Origin: Gigaspora margarita
Lineage: Eukaryota; Glomeromycota; Glomeromycetes; Diversisporales; Gigasporaceae
Length of the DNA: 64,000 nt
Reading direction: 5' to 3'
Assembly (NCBI GenBank): GCA_009809945.1
Contig: WTPW01000081.1
Span: 44,787 to 108,786, forward strand
Position 1 is the stretch's first letter. Each line of letters begins with the position of its first letter. The position numbers and the translations under genes were made by a program. The notes beneath the pieces were generated by a model that saw only the letters and a program-made list of their open reading frames with translations, made no database searches and had not been told where the DNA came from. Of this stretch, positions 45,340 to 58,139 are shown piece by piece.

Positions 45340-47082
45340 TTAAAAGTTCGTCGAGTTTGGCAAGTTTTCATAAATAAATTCGTGAAGATAATTGCGAAAT
45401 GTGTTTGTTAATCTGCCATTATTATGTGTTGAAAGATTGTGTAATGCCTGATTCCATTCTTTTAATGTTCGTTTGTTTCTTTTTCCAGTGATTGGTTTTA
45501 GAGAAATAGGACTGTAATAATCATCTGTACCGCCTTCATCTTCAATTATTCTCATTGGCATTTCGAAGGATATTTTAACATTAAATAATTCAGGCAAATA
45601 ATATTTGAACAATGGTGCTAGAATGTCCTGGCTAGTACATTGAGAGATCATATCTAAATGTAACGGTATATAAAAATTATTTGCATTACAATAAATTTTA
45701 AAAATATTACAAATTGCTTGAAACTCTGTTTGATTTATTCCATTAGGTATGTCAGCGTTACCACTTTGCTGTAATTGTATATCTATACTAACGCGTGCTT
45801 TTAATATATCATCAAAACATAGTTTAGTGATTTGTGCATCTACGCCAAATTTTACAAGAACCCAATTATGAAATTTTGATGGTAATGAGAGTAACCTGAT
45901 TCCAGATTCGACTGTCAAATTTTTATTTTTTTGTAAATAATAACCAAGTGCTCTATTGAATGCCATTTCAGGGTTATGATTCTCGAATTTATAAAGAAAA
46001 TCCCAAACATGAGGTTTGTTTGAGCTATGCTTTGACCTTAATGATTCTATTAAGCAACGATTTAAAAAGTTATCACGAGGATCTTGCTTAATATGTATAA
46101 ATGACTCCATTAATGTTTCACCAATATCCTCTAATCTATCTTCAAATAAATTCAGAATGCTGCCAATAACACCATAACTCAGTTGAAAACCAAGATCAAT
46201 TAATTCGTTGATCCGCTTGTTAATAGATTTAACATCTGGTCGAACCCAATCAGCAGAAGGACTAGGAGGATAGAAAATGAGAAAAGCTCCCTGAATTACT
46301 AGGTCATTGACATCATTGCAGATTTGATGATAGCCAATTTCTTTCCATAACCATACCAAATCTTTACAAAGTAAAATTCCGCGAGCGACAACGTTTAATT
46401 GTCTATTATTTTCGTAACCATCTTTAGGTGGGTATTCTTCTGGAATATTTTGCGCTGCACGAAATGATTTTGATGGTCTAGGAGGGAACGGAATAAATTT
46501 CATACGCAGTATTAAATCTTTAGTAGTATCAATATTTTTTTGTAAAATTTCTTTTGCATCACTTATTGAATGTGGACCACCAGAAAGGAAATGAAAGAGT
46601 TCCATATCATTTCCTTTTAAACAAAGTTCGTTGGTTTCAAATTGCTTTTGCGCCACTGTTAGAAAATACGCGAAGACATTTAATTCTAAATTACTCGCCC
46701 ACGGTTCTTGAGACTTATCCTTTAATGATTTAATTCGATCGAAAGTAATTTGACCAACATTATGCGCGATTTTTAATTCAATTAATTTGAAATCATAACC
46801 TCCATAGTGAACAAGAAGTTTTTGAACGAAATATCTCGATAGAATTCCACCCCTCGTAATAATAGCCTGTGCAACGGATAAGTTAATGAAAGTCGGTCCC
46901 AATCTCACGGCGTGGAAGAGCGCATGTGCCTTCCCATAATGGTAAATAACCCAGTCTGCACGCGCGATTTCATTTTTAGCGACGCGTGACCAGGTTCTGC
47001 AGGTTAACGTCAAATTTTTCGGATATCTGACATATTTGAAAAGAATAAATTCAATAGAATCTGAGGACAGATTAGTACTCAT
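45340..47082 (-). CDS. F-box-like protein, 580 residues, intronless
   Basis: The only intact gene of normal length in the window. The N-terminus SIEFILFKYVRYPKNLTLTC leads into RTWSRVAKN: a short F-box-like stretch (residues about 8-37) with the usual C-R-x-W. Next comes ARADWVIYHYGKAHALFHAV (residues 40-59) and RLGPTFINL, a block I know from large Rhizophagus/Mucoromycota families of uncharacterised F-box-like proteins. A block around residues 157-176 (NDMELFHFLSGGPHSIS) and a helical C-terminal half follow, without recognisable WD, LRR or kelch repeats. No signal peptide or membrane segment is seen. The start is secure: the next Met is residue 160, an in-frame TGA lies 8 codons upstream (47104-47106), and A stands at -3. 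If a true F-box is present it would link to SKP1/cullin ubiquitin ligases, but substrate and partner are unknown. Confidence 0.85.
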   Translation of the reverse strand: MSTNLSSDSIEFILFKYVRYPKNLTLTCRTWSRVAKNEIARADWVIYHYGKAHALFHAVRLGPTFINLSVAQAIITRGGILSRYFVQKLLVHYGGYDFKLIELKIAHNVGQITFDRIKSLKDKSQEPWASNLELNVFAYFLTVAQKQFETNELCLKGNDMELFHFLSGGPHSISDAKEILQKNIDTTKDLILRMKFIPFPPRPSKSFRAAQNIPEEYPPKDGYENNRQLNVVARGILLCKDLVWLWKEIGYHQICNDVNDLVIQGAFLIFYPPSPSADWVRPDVKSINKRINELIDLGFQLSYGVIGSILNLFEDRLEDIGETLMESFIHIKQDPRDNFLNRCLIESLRSKHSSNKPHVWDFLYKFENHNPEMAFNRALGYYLQKNKNLTVESGIRLLSLPSKFHNWVLVKFGVDAQITKLCFDDILKARVSIDIQLQQSGNADIPNGINQTEFQAICNIFKIYCNANNFYIPLHLDMISQCTSQDILAPLFKYYLPELFNVKISFEMPMRIIEDEGGTDDYYSPISLKPITGKRNKRTLKEWNQALHNLSTHNNGRLTNTFRNYLHEFIYENLPNSTNF

Positions 47083-48611
47083 TTTTACAAAATCGTAAGA
47101 ATCTCAAAAATAAGTGTGATTTATAAAACTTTTGATTTAAATGAGAATTTTTAAAAAGTATTTTATTGTTCTGAAACTATCAATCGGAAAAATAAATTGA
47201 TTAAAGTTTGGATGGGAACTCCGAAATCAAAGAAAAGTTTTTCAAATCTATATAAAATGTTCATATATGGAAATTTCTATAACAATTTTTTTAGAAATTT
47301 GTAATTTATACATTATACATTAAAAAAAAATTATAAATATATATTAATAATTCATTATAAAATAAAACTTATTATTAGAAATATGATTAGACCATTGATT
47401 GCGTTAGCCAAATTAGATAACGTTCCGTTAAACCAGATTGCAAATTGAAACACTTACCCCAACCGAATTTGAATAACCAATAGATTTTTTCAAAAAAATT
47501 TTTAACGCTCTCCGTGTGTAAAAAAGCTTCTCCGAACGTTACAGAATCTGAAGATGTGATATTATTAAAATAACTAAACCTGGTTATTCATATGCTAACA
47601 ACAAACATCTCAGGAATTGATTATGAGAATCTAAAATGAGTTTGTGTTGCCTTGTAACGCGTCTTCTTTCCTTCTAAAAAGAATTCTTCAAAAGGATTTG
47701 TAACTAATGTTGTTTTTATATAATCTATATAATCTCAAACTATTAATTTATATCAGTTTTAATTAAAGTACATAAAAAGCAAAGACATTATTTTAAAATA
47801 AATACTTTTAATAGATTACTACATATTTTAATTATTTGTACCCGAATATTATATGTCAACGCAGCAGTAACTAAAAATGTTTAAGTATAAAAAACATATT
47901 TATTTATGTATATTTGTAGACAATATGAGTAAAGTTCATATTATTCCTTATAGAGTTTTACTAAGGATTGGATCGCATAAAAATTGTTCCATTGCTTCGA
48001 GTACAAATTATGTTAATGATGGTTGAATTAAGCGGTTAAATAATTGAATGTTTAGAAATTTATAAAGTTCAAATATTTATAGTATTTATATATATTTTGC
48101 TGCTACAATTTAATATAATTTTAATTAGATCACGTGAAAAAATATCAATTCTATTTTAGGAATCTAGAACTGATTATCGAATATTACATCAAAAAATTGC
48201 CCGAGATACCGCGATAGAAATCTTATATTCTACAAGTATAAAAATTTAGTTTGCAAAATTTATCGAAATCAATAAAATTGACGGAGTATCATTCTGTTAG
48301 AATTCCGTGACTTTTGAGATTTCACATGAAAAGTTCAATAGTTATCATTCTGAAATCTGAATAAAAATAATCTGCAGTGATCGACTTATCGATATCAGAT
48401 TCTCAATAAGGGGCTTCAGAGTTAACTTATTTTGAAAATAAGCGGGAGTCGAAAAACTTCTATTTCTGTTTTTAAATTTCGAATCATAAAAAGAAATAGG
48501 AATTACCTGAAGATAAAATATGCAAAAAAAAAATTTAAAAATAAATAAAATAAAAATAAATAAAATAAAGACTTAACGCACACACTCACCTGAAAAAACA
48601 ATCAGATCGCA
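47083..48611. other. No gene seen: upstream region of the F-box-like gene
   Basis: AT-rich. No clear TATA position or other gene. 48435-48500 (AATAAGCGGGAGTC...CTTCTATTTC) resembles 33550-33580, an old dispersed repeat. Confidence 0.5.
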
Positions 48612-48829
48612 GGATCGGGTGTAACATGAAATCGAAAAAAATAGCGAAATGTTAAAAAATCGCCACAGCTCATGATTTTTTGCTTATGAAACCACTCTTC
48701 ATTCTCTACAAAAAAAATTCCTTGCAAAATTTTACTATAAAGCTCTTTTTCTTGCCTATACACTACCCTAATCTTAACTAACATAAAAAAAGGGCATTCT
48801 GATCGTTTTGATTCATGTTACACTAATCC
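48612..48829. mobile_element. GTGTAACATGA-ended TIR repeat
   Basis: Left GGATCGGGTGTAACATGAAA and complement of right GGATTAGTGTAACATGAATC form inverted ends. The interior has CTACAAAAAAAATTCCTTGC and CACTACCCTAATCTTAAC, shared with many dispersed copies in the window (for example 40775-40900, 42215-42345, 49600-49690, 51940-52130). The target duplication was not resolved. Confidence 0.55.
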
Positions 48830-48840
48830 TATTAAGTGCA

Positions 48841-49103
48841 TAGTGATTTATGCAGCCGCAGCTAAACGGGCTTGGCCGGCTAAGCCAACCGATGTAATGT
48901 GATCGGCTGGCTAATGCGGTTAAAAGTTAACTATTATAAGAATCCGATAAATTCCAAAAAGGAAAATAAATGGACATAAAAAGTACGGGTCAAATATCCC
49001 AAAATATTCCGAATGCAGGCCAATAGTTAGTCGTTAGCCAGCCGCTTAGCCGATGATTTAGTTGGCTGGCTAGCCGACTAAAACCATGTGGCTTAAATCA
49101 CTA
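48841..49103. mobile_element. hAT-like MITE, 263 bp
   Basis: Ends TAGTGATTTATGC and complement TAGTGATTTAAGC. Flanks TAAGTGCA and ACAGCGCA agree at 5 of 8 positions, a decayed 8-bp duplication. Subterminal GGCTGGCTAGCCGAC-like motifs point inward from both sides. Confidence 0.65.
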
Positions 49104-51404
49104 ACAGCGCATATGCGCCAAATTATAAAATCTAAAATATATAGATTGATTTTGAAATAAATACGTCACGATTTAATTCGAAACCAGAAATTTTAAATTT
49201 AGATCTGAAACCCCCCTAATATCATTCAAAATCTTACCTTTAAGAGTTTCAAGAAATCTTTATTTATTTTTCGATTCATAATTCGGAATAGCAAAAATGC
49301 TATTTGAAAAATCCAACTGATTTATAAAATGCGCATTTTTTTTTTGTTAATTTTAGAACCCTGGTAGGGTGATTATAATTAATTAATCTCAAAAATAAGC
49401 GAGAGCTTAAAAAAATTATTATACTCGAAATAACACTCAGGGTAAAATTGCAATTTTCGGCCCGAATTAAGTTTAATTCGGGCCAAGATTCGAAATAACG
49501 CCCATGCCCACTATTTCGAGTTTTTACGGTATTTTTGAATATGAAATCCAGAACATGAGATAGGAACATTTTTCTGATGACGCTCGTAGTTCAAAAATCA
49601 GCATAAAAAAAACGCCTTTTGTGCTCTAACAAAAAAGTTTCGTTGGACAATTTTACTGTATAAATTGCCACTCCCTTAATTTTAACGAATTTTAAGAATT
49701 TTTGTCTGCCCCACAAATCTTGTACACATCTTTGGTATAGAAATAAGTGATCTGAATAGATTTGATTTTTTTATTATGCCGATAATATAACATCAGAAAA
49801 ATGCGATTTTTTGCGGAACGAAAGTTTATTCCTGATCGTGTTACGTTACGCCTAATCTTTCGTAGTTAGGAGATGCCTTATTTCGAAACAAATATTATTC
49901 GAAATCAAAAATCTGATTAATTAAAATTACCCGTAACGGAATTTATAACTATCAATTGTGACGGATCATAATTATTAAATGAAATAAAAAAAAATTGACA
50001 AGTCACCGAAAAATAACTTTTTCGGGGGCGCATTTTTTAGGCTTAGGAGTTAAGGTTAGAGGTTAGTTTTAGAGTAAACTTTGTTTAAACAAGTATAAAA
50101 GGGGTAAATGTAAACCCATGTTTTATTTTTAATCTGATTTCATTATGATCCGTGACATTAATTACCCCGGCGATGAATTGTAAGATTCATTATACAAAGT
50201 TCCTTTGCTAATAATTGTTATTGCAAAATAATTTTTTGAACAGGGTTAAAATTAATTGACTTACATTAATATTCAGCTGAATATATCAGTAAATAGAATC
50301 AATTTTTACCTCCACGGCCAAATACATAAATATCTACGGATTATAAATATACAAATCAGTTTAAAGTTTTAAACACGAACAAACAGTTCAAATTTATCTT
50401 TATATTATTCAACATATTAACACACAATCAATTCTGGAAATAATGTAATAATGAACCTCTTTATAGCGAATTCGGATATACTGTATATTGAACGCAAAAA
50501 TTTTTAATAATTCGGTATCAAAATTTTAGGAACTTTTTTAATAAACGGTAATTTTCTATAATGAATTTCTATTTCTTCCAGAACTTTCAGTAAGAGTGAC
50601 TATATAAAAAGAGAATCCATTTAAATATTAAAAACGGTTATACAAATTTGCAGTCTAAAAGAACCGCAGTTATTACTTACCGTGTTAATGCAATAAAAGA
50701 AGATGCTGATAATATGACAATGAAACGCACCTATGATAGTTTGTATCAAAACATACATTATAGGTATTAAAATGACACAAGTAGTATAATTATGCATTAT
50801 ATAAAGAAAACTAATACATATAAAAAATGGCTAAATCGGGTTAGTTTGTGGCAATGCAAAAAAAATCTCACGTAATATTTATTCACAAGGCGTAGTATGT
50901 ACATAACAATGTCCATGTTACACTTATAATTTCTTATGTAACAATTCATGTTCGAGAATTAAATACACTATAAATTCTCATATATTATATTTATAAAATC
51001 ATTATAGTATCAATATTATGTAATATTTTGGCGCAGCGACAGTGTGGATTTTTTAAAAAAATTTCACGTGATACTTTTCAAATATAGTTATTAAAAATTT
51101 TTTAATAATTTTTATATTTAATACTAAAAACGTTCTGTTTCTTTGAATTTAGCTCCTTTTTTGTTTTCGTTAATATTTTTGATATTTTCGATTTATTTTT
51201 ATCAGCAAAAAGAAGTATAAATTATAATTTTGATACTTATTTTCGATTTATTTTTTACTAAAAAAAGAATTCTGGAGGTGCATAAATTTGCAATTAAAAA
51301 TATTTTGATTTCAGATTTTTTCCTTATTTTCGTTAATGGTTTTGATCTACATTCCACCAGAAAAAGAACTCTGGTAAAAATATTATTTATTATTATTATT
51401 ATAT

Positions 51405-51406
<2 letters not shown>
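49104..51406. other. No gene seen: AT-rich DNA with repeat copies
   Basis: 49421-49530 is a short foldback (ACTCGAAATA ends; core GGCCCGAATTAA-GT-TTAATTCGGGCC at 49459-49484) related to 59949-60083. 49600-49870 and 50030-50160 are pieces of the GTGTAACGTGA repeat family. Nothing else recognised. Confidence 0.5.

Positions 51407-51462
<56 letters not shown>
51407..51462. repeat. 56-nt homopolymer T run
   Basis: Uninterrupted T run; the F-only tail of the frame 51230-51478 comes from it. Length uncertain for technical reasons. Confidence 0.9.
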
Positions 51463-51466
<4 letters not shown>

Positions 51467-53117
51467 AACGATAAATGATTTGTGGCTGTCTAAGGTGACA
51501 TGATCTAATTTACCCAATTAGAGACAAGGATTTCATACATCCAACCACAAAATTGGGGGGAAATAGGACACCCAATAGCGAGACTGATTTAGGATGTTTC
51601 ATAATATTGATGGCAGGTATGTGTAATAATTGATTTATTACACAGATTTTAGCAGCCGTGACATTATAATTTTTTTTTACGACTCTTCAAAGCAAAATAA
51701 TTTTTTTTGTTTTTTTTTCTTTTTAAGATTCATCAAATTCTCACGTCAAAATTTTAAAAATATTGAGCATGAAATATCAACAGTGAAAATATCAATAGGT
51801 GAACAATAAGGAGCTTTATAATAACTATACCTAAATTTATTTATTTATTTAAAAGGATTAATATATTTGTCGCTGTAGCTGTAACTAAGTCAGGTGTAAC
51901 GTTATTATCAAACCGGGTTTTATTTATAAAAATAATACCTCGCAATTAAAGTTAGGGTTGGTGTGAGGTCAGGGTAGGGGCATGGCACAAAATTTGGTTG
52001 GAAATTTTTTGTTAGGACGTATAAGATAGTTTCATAGTTAAATTTTTGTGTAATTGATACCCAATTTTTTTCAAAAAAGAAGCATTTGTTTTGATTTCGT
52101 GTTACGCCTAGTCTTGAAACAATGACTAATTTAATATTTACTAGAAGTGAGATTAACTAGTAGAACCTGTTATTATAAGGATTATTGAATAATGTTGAAG
52201 TATGGTAATGTTTTGATTGGTTTGCCAGTGCATGAAATCACGTGGTTTTAACCGAAACTAAAGTATTTCATTAATTTTCAAATTTTTTACTGAATGTCCG
52301 AAAGTTACAACAAAATAAAAGTTTTATTTTAATTCGGCAGTTGTAACAAAATTTATTTGTTTTAATTACTTTTAGGATGGTTTACTGATTTTATGTATTT
52401 TCGGGATTTTCATGCCGGCCCGATAAAACAACCGAAGTACCTTGGGCACAAGAAGATATTTTCGTACAACTTAGTGTTACTATTGCCTAGGGGTGCCGTA
52501 TTACGTATCGCTCCAATAAATTTGAGTCATAGAAATTAATCGACTTAAATTATCGTTAGTGCTTTTTCTCGTGATTTACGATAAGTAATATAATCGGTGT
52601 CGACATTTAGGTCACAATTATGCGATCGAGTAATTATGACGTTTGAGGTAACGCTGTGATAACGAAGTACCGAATTTCGTTCATCAAAGTACCCGATGTG
52701 ATGCAATTTTAATAGTAATAAATAAAAATTACGTATAAAAACTCACACACAAAACTTATAAATAGCGTATTAAAAAATTGCTCTACATTATTTGTCACGC
52801 TGGGTACAACGAACGGAATACAAAATATTCAAAATTGATTCTTATTTACACTTTATCATGACAAAGCGTGAGGAGCGAAAATTCAGTGTTTTATATATAC
52901 TTTATAAACTTAATTAAGAAACTATGGTATAATTTGATTATAATTACATTTCGATACACTTTCTTTGAAATTGAATTTTCGTGTTAATTTTCCTCGAGAA
53001 ACTTATACGGGTAGAACAATAAAACTTTTTTTTTACAAGTATCCTTTCAAAAATCTTTTGGTGAGATATGCAGCTTTTACAAATATTTCCTATAGTGTTA
53101 TTAACCAATCAGATCGT
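51463..53117. other. No gene seen: mixed spacer
   Basis: 51940-52130 is a copy, in reverse sense, of the dispersed repeat with GTTAGGGTTGG and TTTGTTTTGATTTCGTGTTA. 52380-52700 is less AT-rich than average, with CGAAGTACC repeated at about 52431 and 52663, but I see no frame or RNA in it. Confidence 0.5.
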
Positions 53118-53335
53118 AAGATCAAGTGTAACGTGATATTGAAGAAAATAGAGACGTTTTTTTAAAAAAAAAAAAACACTTGTGTTCTAACAAATATAAT
53201 TCTTTGCGAAATTTTGAGGTAGCACAGTTTTTGCTAACTCTCGAACTTAATTTTGATTTAATATTAACTCTTATCATAAACTATTATCTATTATGTTTTC
53301 CGTTTGTTTAGATCTCACGTTACACCTATTTTATA
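53118..53335. mobile_element. GTGTAACGTGA-ended TIR repeat, second copy
   Basis: Left AAGTGTAACGTGATAT and complement of right AGGTGTAACGTGAGAT. The interior CTTGTGTTCTAACAAATATA and TTTTTGCTAACTCTCGAACT align with 48612-48829. The edges are approximate. Confidence 0.5.
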
Positions 53336-55261
53336 GGATGCGTTAGATTGCACAATATGTTTGTATATGAAAACTGATAGAAAATTAATATCTCATCAGG
53401 AAAATTTGAAACCAGATTATAATCGCTTGCAAGCATTTAATCAATTATGATCGATTGGCTTTAAGCGATATTACCGGTAGGGTGATAATTAAATTAATCA
53501 ATTGTAATTGACTAATTATATATAATCGATAAAAATCTCTATCGTTGATAATAATCGGTGGGGGTAATAGTAATCGATTAAAGTCATCAGATTTTACAAT
53601 CAGATTTCAAATTTTTTGATGCTAACAAAGGTTTTCTATCATAATAGTTTTAGAAAATGTTTATAATTCTACCTATGTTAGTTTCTTATCGCAGCTTTTA
53701 CATATTTGGCCGCGATTTATAATGGTCAATTAAAAAAATTATAAATTGTTTACAAAGAAAATGAAACTGCGTCCTTCTATGTTACCACATAACACTATCT
53801 AGTTTAATAAGTTATAAATATTTTTATTTAGAATCAAAAACATTAAATTGAACATATTGTATAGATTGATATAGATTGATAGAACTTAGTATTATTAAAG
53901 TGAATATATTAATAAAAATATAAATAAATGCGATATATATGTATTTATTTACTTTATGAACTTTAGATAAGAAGTCTCGAAATTTTATATTAAAAATCCA
54001 GATTTTATAATTTAGATTGAAAAAAAAATAGCCAAATCGATTATCCTTTTCTTATGTAACGACTGATTTTAGAGAGCGTTGCACATACATGCACAAGTTA
54101 GAACTAGACGCAACTTTGGATTGAGTATTGTAACTTTTTTCAATCAGTTGAAACACAAATATCATCATAACAAAAAAGCACAGCTCAGCTCATAGAGTGC
54201 ATATGTACACTTATAAAAAAGGGTCTAGTACTTTATAAATTTTGAGTCTCCGTGAAGTATGATTGTGTAGGAAATTACGTGCCACGTCAGTCACTCACAG
54301 TTTAATGTACTAATAAATCATCGCTATATATGAATTATCATATAAATATCTAATTATGAAGGTAATATGATAATTTAAAACGTTAAAAAATAGGCATAAA
54401 GTTATTTACAACAAAGAAACAATCTTGTAAGGTATGGTATTTACGTAATATATGCAGATAGTACTACTGTATGAAACTGATGGACTTGATTAAACTTGAT
54501 TAGTCATTTGTTACTGACATTGTAATCTAGTCGATGACACGTATTTGGTATGTAAGTACTATACTATAAGTCTGTACGTAGGAACAGAATAGAATTGATT
54601 CTCATTTTTTGCAAAAATGTACGACCCCATGACTTTTATGACTTTTGTATGGAATTTCTAGTAAAATTTTTAAAATCTGCATTAAATTCTCAAATAACAA
54701 ACAGTGTTATCTGCAGGCTACCCCAGTAGTACTGTGAGCAGGACGGCGATTACTTCCGCAATAAAATTCCATTTTATTCTGATTTGATCAAAAAAAAAAT
54801 ATATATTTTTTTTTATCTAAACAAAAATCGCATTATCGGAATAATTGGAATAATTTCAGATTTTATTGGCTATAATAATACCATTTTATTCTAATTTATT
54901 CATCATAAAGAATTTACCATCTTCGACCGTGAGAAATTAGATGATCTACATTATTGTTTGGATCCAGATATCCTGTTTTATTTCTCTTAATCCAGATTTG
55001 TAAACGAATACATTATTATTGAGTTATCCGGTTTTTAATCTGGGTACGCATTCTAAATATAATTCCAAATACGGTATTTATAATTTGAATATACATGACT
55101 AATCAACATCCCACGTTAGAATGAAAATTTTTTTTAATGTAGTTGCAACACTTCCTTTTTTGGATCTACTTAAAACTTACACCACTTCGTAATACTTATT
55201 GTCGGAGTGTAGCGGAGAACCCGATTCCAAAGCGAATATTCATAAGTATGTATGCAACCTG
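53336..55261. other. No gene seen: AT-rich spacer
   Basis: 53440-53590 is rich in AATCGATTA-like short palindromes, as is 43147-43370. The remainder shows no supportable feature. Confidence 0.5.
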
Positions 55262-55400
55262 TGTGAAAGACTTTGGTGTTACTAACAAATATTGCATGGT
55301 TTGAAGTAGAATATTCTCCGCTATGTTCAGAGTGTGAAGACTTTGGTGTCGCTAACAAATATTGTGTGGTTTGAAGTAGAATATTCTCCACTATGTTCCG
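55262..55400. repeat. Tandem duplication of about 69 bp
   Basis: GTGTGAA(A)GACTTTGGTGT, then CTAACAAATATTG, TGGTTTGAAGTAGAATATTC and TCC(G/A)CTATGTTC occur twice in direct succession with few differences. The minus frame 55170-55391 runs through both units and contains the duplicated peptide. Confidence 0.8.
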
Positions 55401-55519
55401 GACAATGATATGATAAATTTCTTATCAAACAAAATAATCATTATAACTAATGTAAAGGATCACACAATTGCAATTTAGTTTTTTATGTGCTAATAGTAAT
55501 AGCTTATCCTGTTATTACA

Positions 55520-55930
55520 GGTATTTTACATGTTTTACAGGATAGTAATATGACATCATGTGGTTATTGGAGATAAAGTGCCTTAGATATCGATAAGCTG
55601 GCAGCAGAACAAGCACGGTTTATGAAAGCGTGGGATTTGCTTATGGATGAGATGCCCTAATTGTATTAAGTGTGTACTCTTTACTATCGCTCACCTGGGA
55701 GTAAAGGACTCCACCTTCCACTTGAGTGTTCAATGGTTGTGAATTATTCAATGCCCACTTGATTGATAAGCCTTTATGTATTAGTAATAAAGGATTGAAT
55801 TCACCTTGTATTAACAGGTATTAGGCTCTATTGATGTAATATGACCTATATATATATAGTTTAGTTGAATTCATGTTAGCTCCTTGCTTTGAGTATCACT
55901 TTTGTCATTCACCAATATAATCTCAACCTA
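55520..55930 (+). other. Less AT-rich, transcript-like stretch; origin unknown
   Basis: A short frame (about 55580-55660) reads ALDIDKLAAEQARFMKAW then DLLMDEMP and TAA, with protein-like composition but no ATG and a stop just upstream. It follows TTTTACAG, which could be a splice acceptor. The next 250 bp (ACTATCGCTCACCTGGGAGT...) are less AT-rich than the surroundings. It could be the last exon and 3' UTR of a decayed gene, or the end of an LTR element. No partner LTR was found. Confidence 0.3.
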
Positions 55931-58139
55931 TTTTAGCGATTAACGTAATCGTCGTTCCAATTTGTAAACATTATTAGTAACTGTCAGCCCATTAATAGTA
56001 CTGTATTTGGTTGAAATCTTGAAGGAATGGTTTTAAATTCAAATACAAATGTTTTCAATTATTAATTCGTTTATGTATCTTGTAATCTTTATTTCCGTTT
56101 TACCTTAATTTTACGGAGAGAGTGGGAATGATATTAACGAACGAAAGTCGAGTTTGCATAAAAGACAAAGTTCTCTTTTCATTATTCACTTAAATTTTAG
56201 ATCACATCATTAGCTGCATTAAATTAATTTAGGGCAATGATCTTCGAAATTCTTAATTTTGCCGGCAATTGGCTTTTTTTTTAATTTTTTAGCTACAGAA
56301 AGGAAATTTTTTAACAAATAGGCCTGCTCGCTCGTGGTAAAATTGGCTCTGGAGCATTTTTACTCACAGTTTCATTAGCAGAATTTTGCGTAATTTTGGT
56401 CTAGTACCTTTTTTTTGTCTCTAACCGACACGACATGTGACTGTGATTGATTAAATGACGATTCAAGACAATAGTTGCCTCTATACTTTGTGTGAACGAT
56501 CATACAGTATTTAATTATGGTCGATTTTAGAGAATACAGGATTGTAGTACGCATTTTCCCGATAGAACTAATATTGGAATTACATAACTTACGTAATTAC
56601 GGTATAACATTGTAAACATCAGCATATTATTTGAGTTACTGAAAAAAGATAAAATGCTGAATAAAAGTATAATGATAATATCAATAATGGATATTCTGTG
56701 ACCACGCAACAATCATTTGACATATCATAAGACGTAAATGAAATAATTATAAACAATTATAACAACTTAAAGTCTCCAACATTTTTTATCAAACCACGCC
56801 ACTTTTAATGAATGCGTCAGCAAAATCTCATGACTGGGTGAAATTATGTACAGTACGTACGTACTGATTTCAGAATTATCATGACAAAAGAGTAGCGTGA
56901 TTTTGTTTTGAGTTTTTTCCTAAATTTACTGTATTACTGATCTGCCGTTACATTGAAAAGCCTTTGATGCTATGTCAAGACAATGCAAAACGCCGCATTA
57001 CTTAATCGTTTCACCGATACGATCTCGATTCAAGTATTGATGCAAGGATGATCCACAGTATGTATTTATGGCTAAGTGGAGTCTAACACTTGATTTCGCG
57101 CCGGTATTTAATAATTATATTTTGATACTGAATAATGATTTGCATACATGTTTCATCTACGTTACATACTGTACATCAAAAAAATTTTTTTAACGCCCTT
57201 AAACATGTATTTGCCAATTTTGCTTCCGTTTTTGATTACCTAATATATTTATAAACTATTTTGAGCTAAAAAGTCAATCTATTGTTTCACAATTTGAAAG
57301 TTCTAGAATATGCTTCAAAGAACCAGTGCATATGCAAGCGTAATTGCAAAAACAAGAGCAATTACTCTGCAATAGATAAAAAGAAAAACATAAGATTAAT
57401 AAAAAGTGAAAATATTAGCAAATATTTAAGAAAAATTACATTTCACTAAAGATTTAGATGATTGATTTCTAGATTTTTCCATTTTTCATAAAATTTTGTA
57501 ATTTTTGCCGCGATTCTTGTTTATGTCAATCTACCAACTAATAAAATCATGTTAATATCCAAAATGTGATCAGTGTGCTAAAACTAGCATAGAAGTTTAT
57601 TATGCTTTAAACGCTTTTGAATGGCTGTACAAACCGTGATCAAATGTTAATACTAATTTATCGATGAGCAAGTTATAATCAAGAATTCATCACAATTCAA
57701 ATCCATTAACAATTGTTTAATCACGATGGTACCAAATCAACTTTAACCACATATAGTATTGTGTGTCGATTTGTAAAATTGAGTGTCACCACTCCAATAT
57801 CATACAAAAATTATACTGCGTGTTATCACAATAGCTAACAAGGTAGTTGATTCCAAACCAACTAATTCAACTACATGCTGCAATAGCAAAATTTTTGTTT
57901 TGTCTTTCATTTTCGGTATTGTATATAACTACATATATTGGTACTGCCCCTTCTGCTATTTACCCGTTTTTTCCATTATGCGCGTTAACAACTAGCTGTC
58001 ATCCTGACAGGCCAATCCTTGACCAGTGACTGTCGTCCTGACAGGTCACACTGTTCAATACCCTTGGCTTAATAACTAACTATACTGCATATATCATGCT
58101 TTCATCACTGATCGGATTACTAGTAGCCAAAAGATGGTT
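55931..58139. other. No gene seen: AT-rich spacer
   Basis: Near 57990-58050 the motif CTGTCRTCCTGACAGGYCA occurs twice, each able to form a small hairpin. The frames 57783-57995 and 57847-58029 overlap each other and match nothing I know. Confidence 0.5.
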
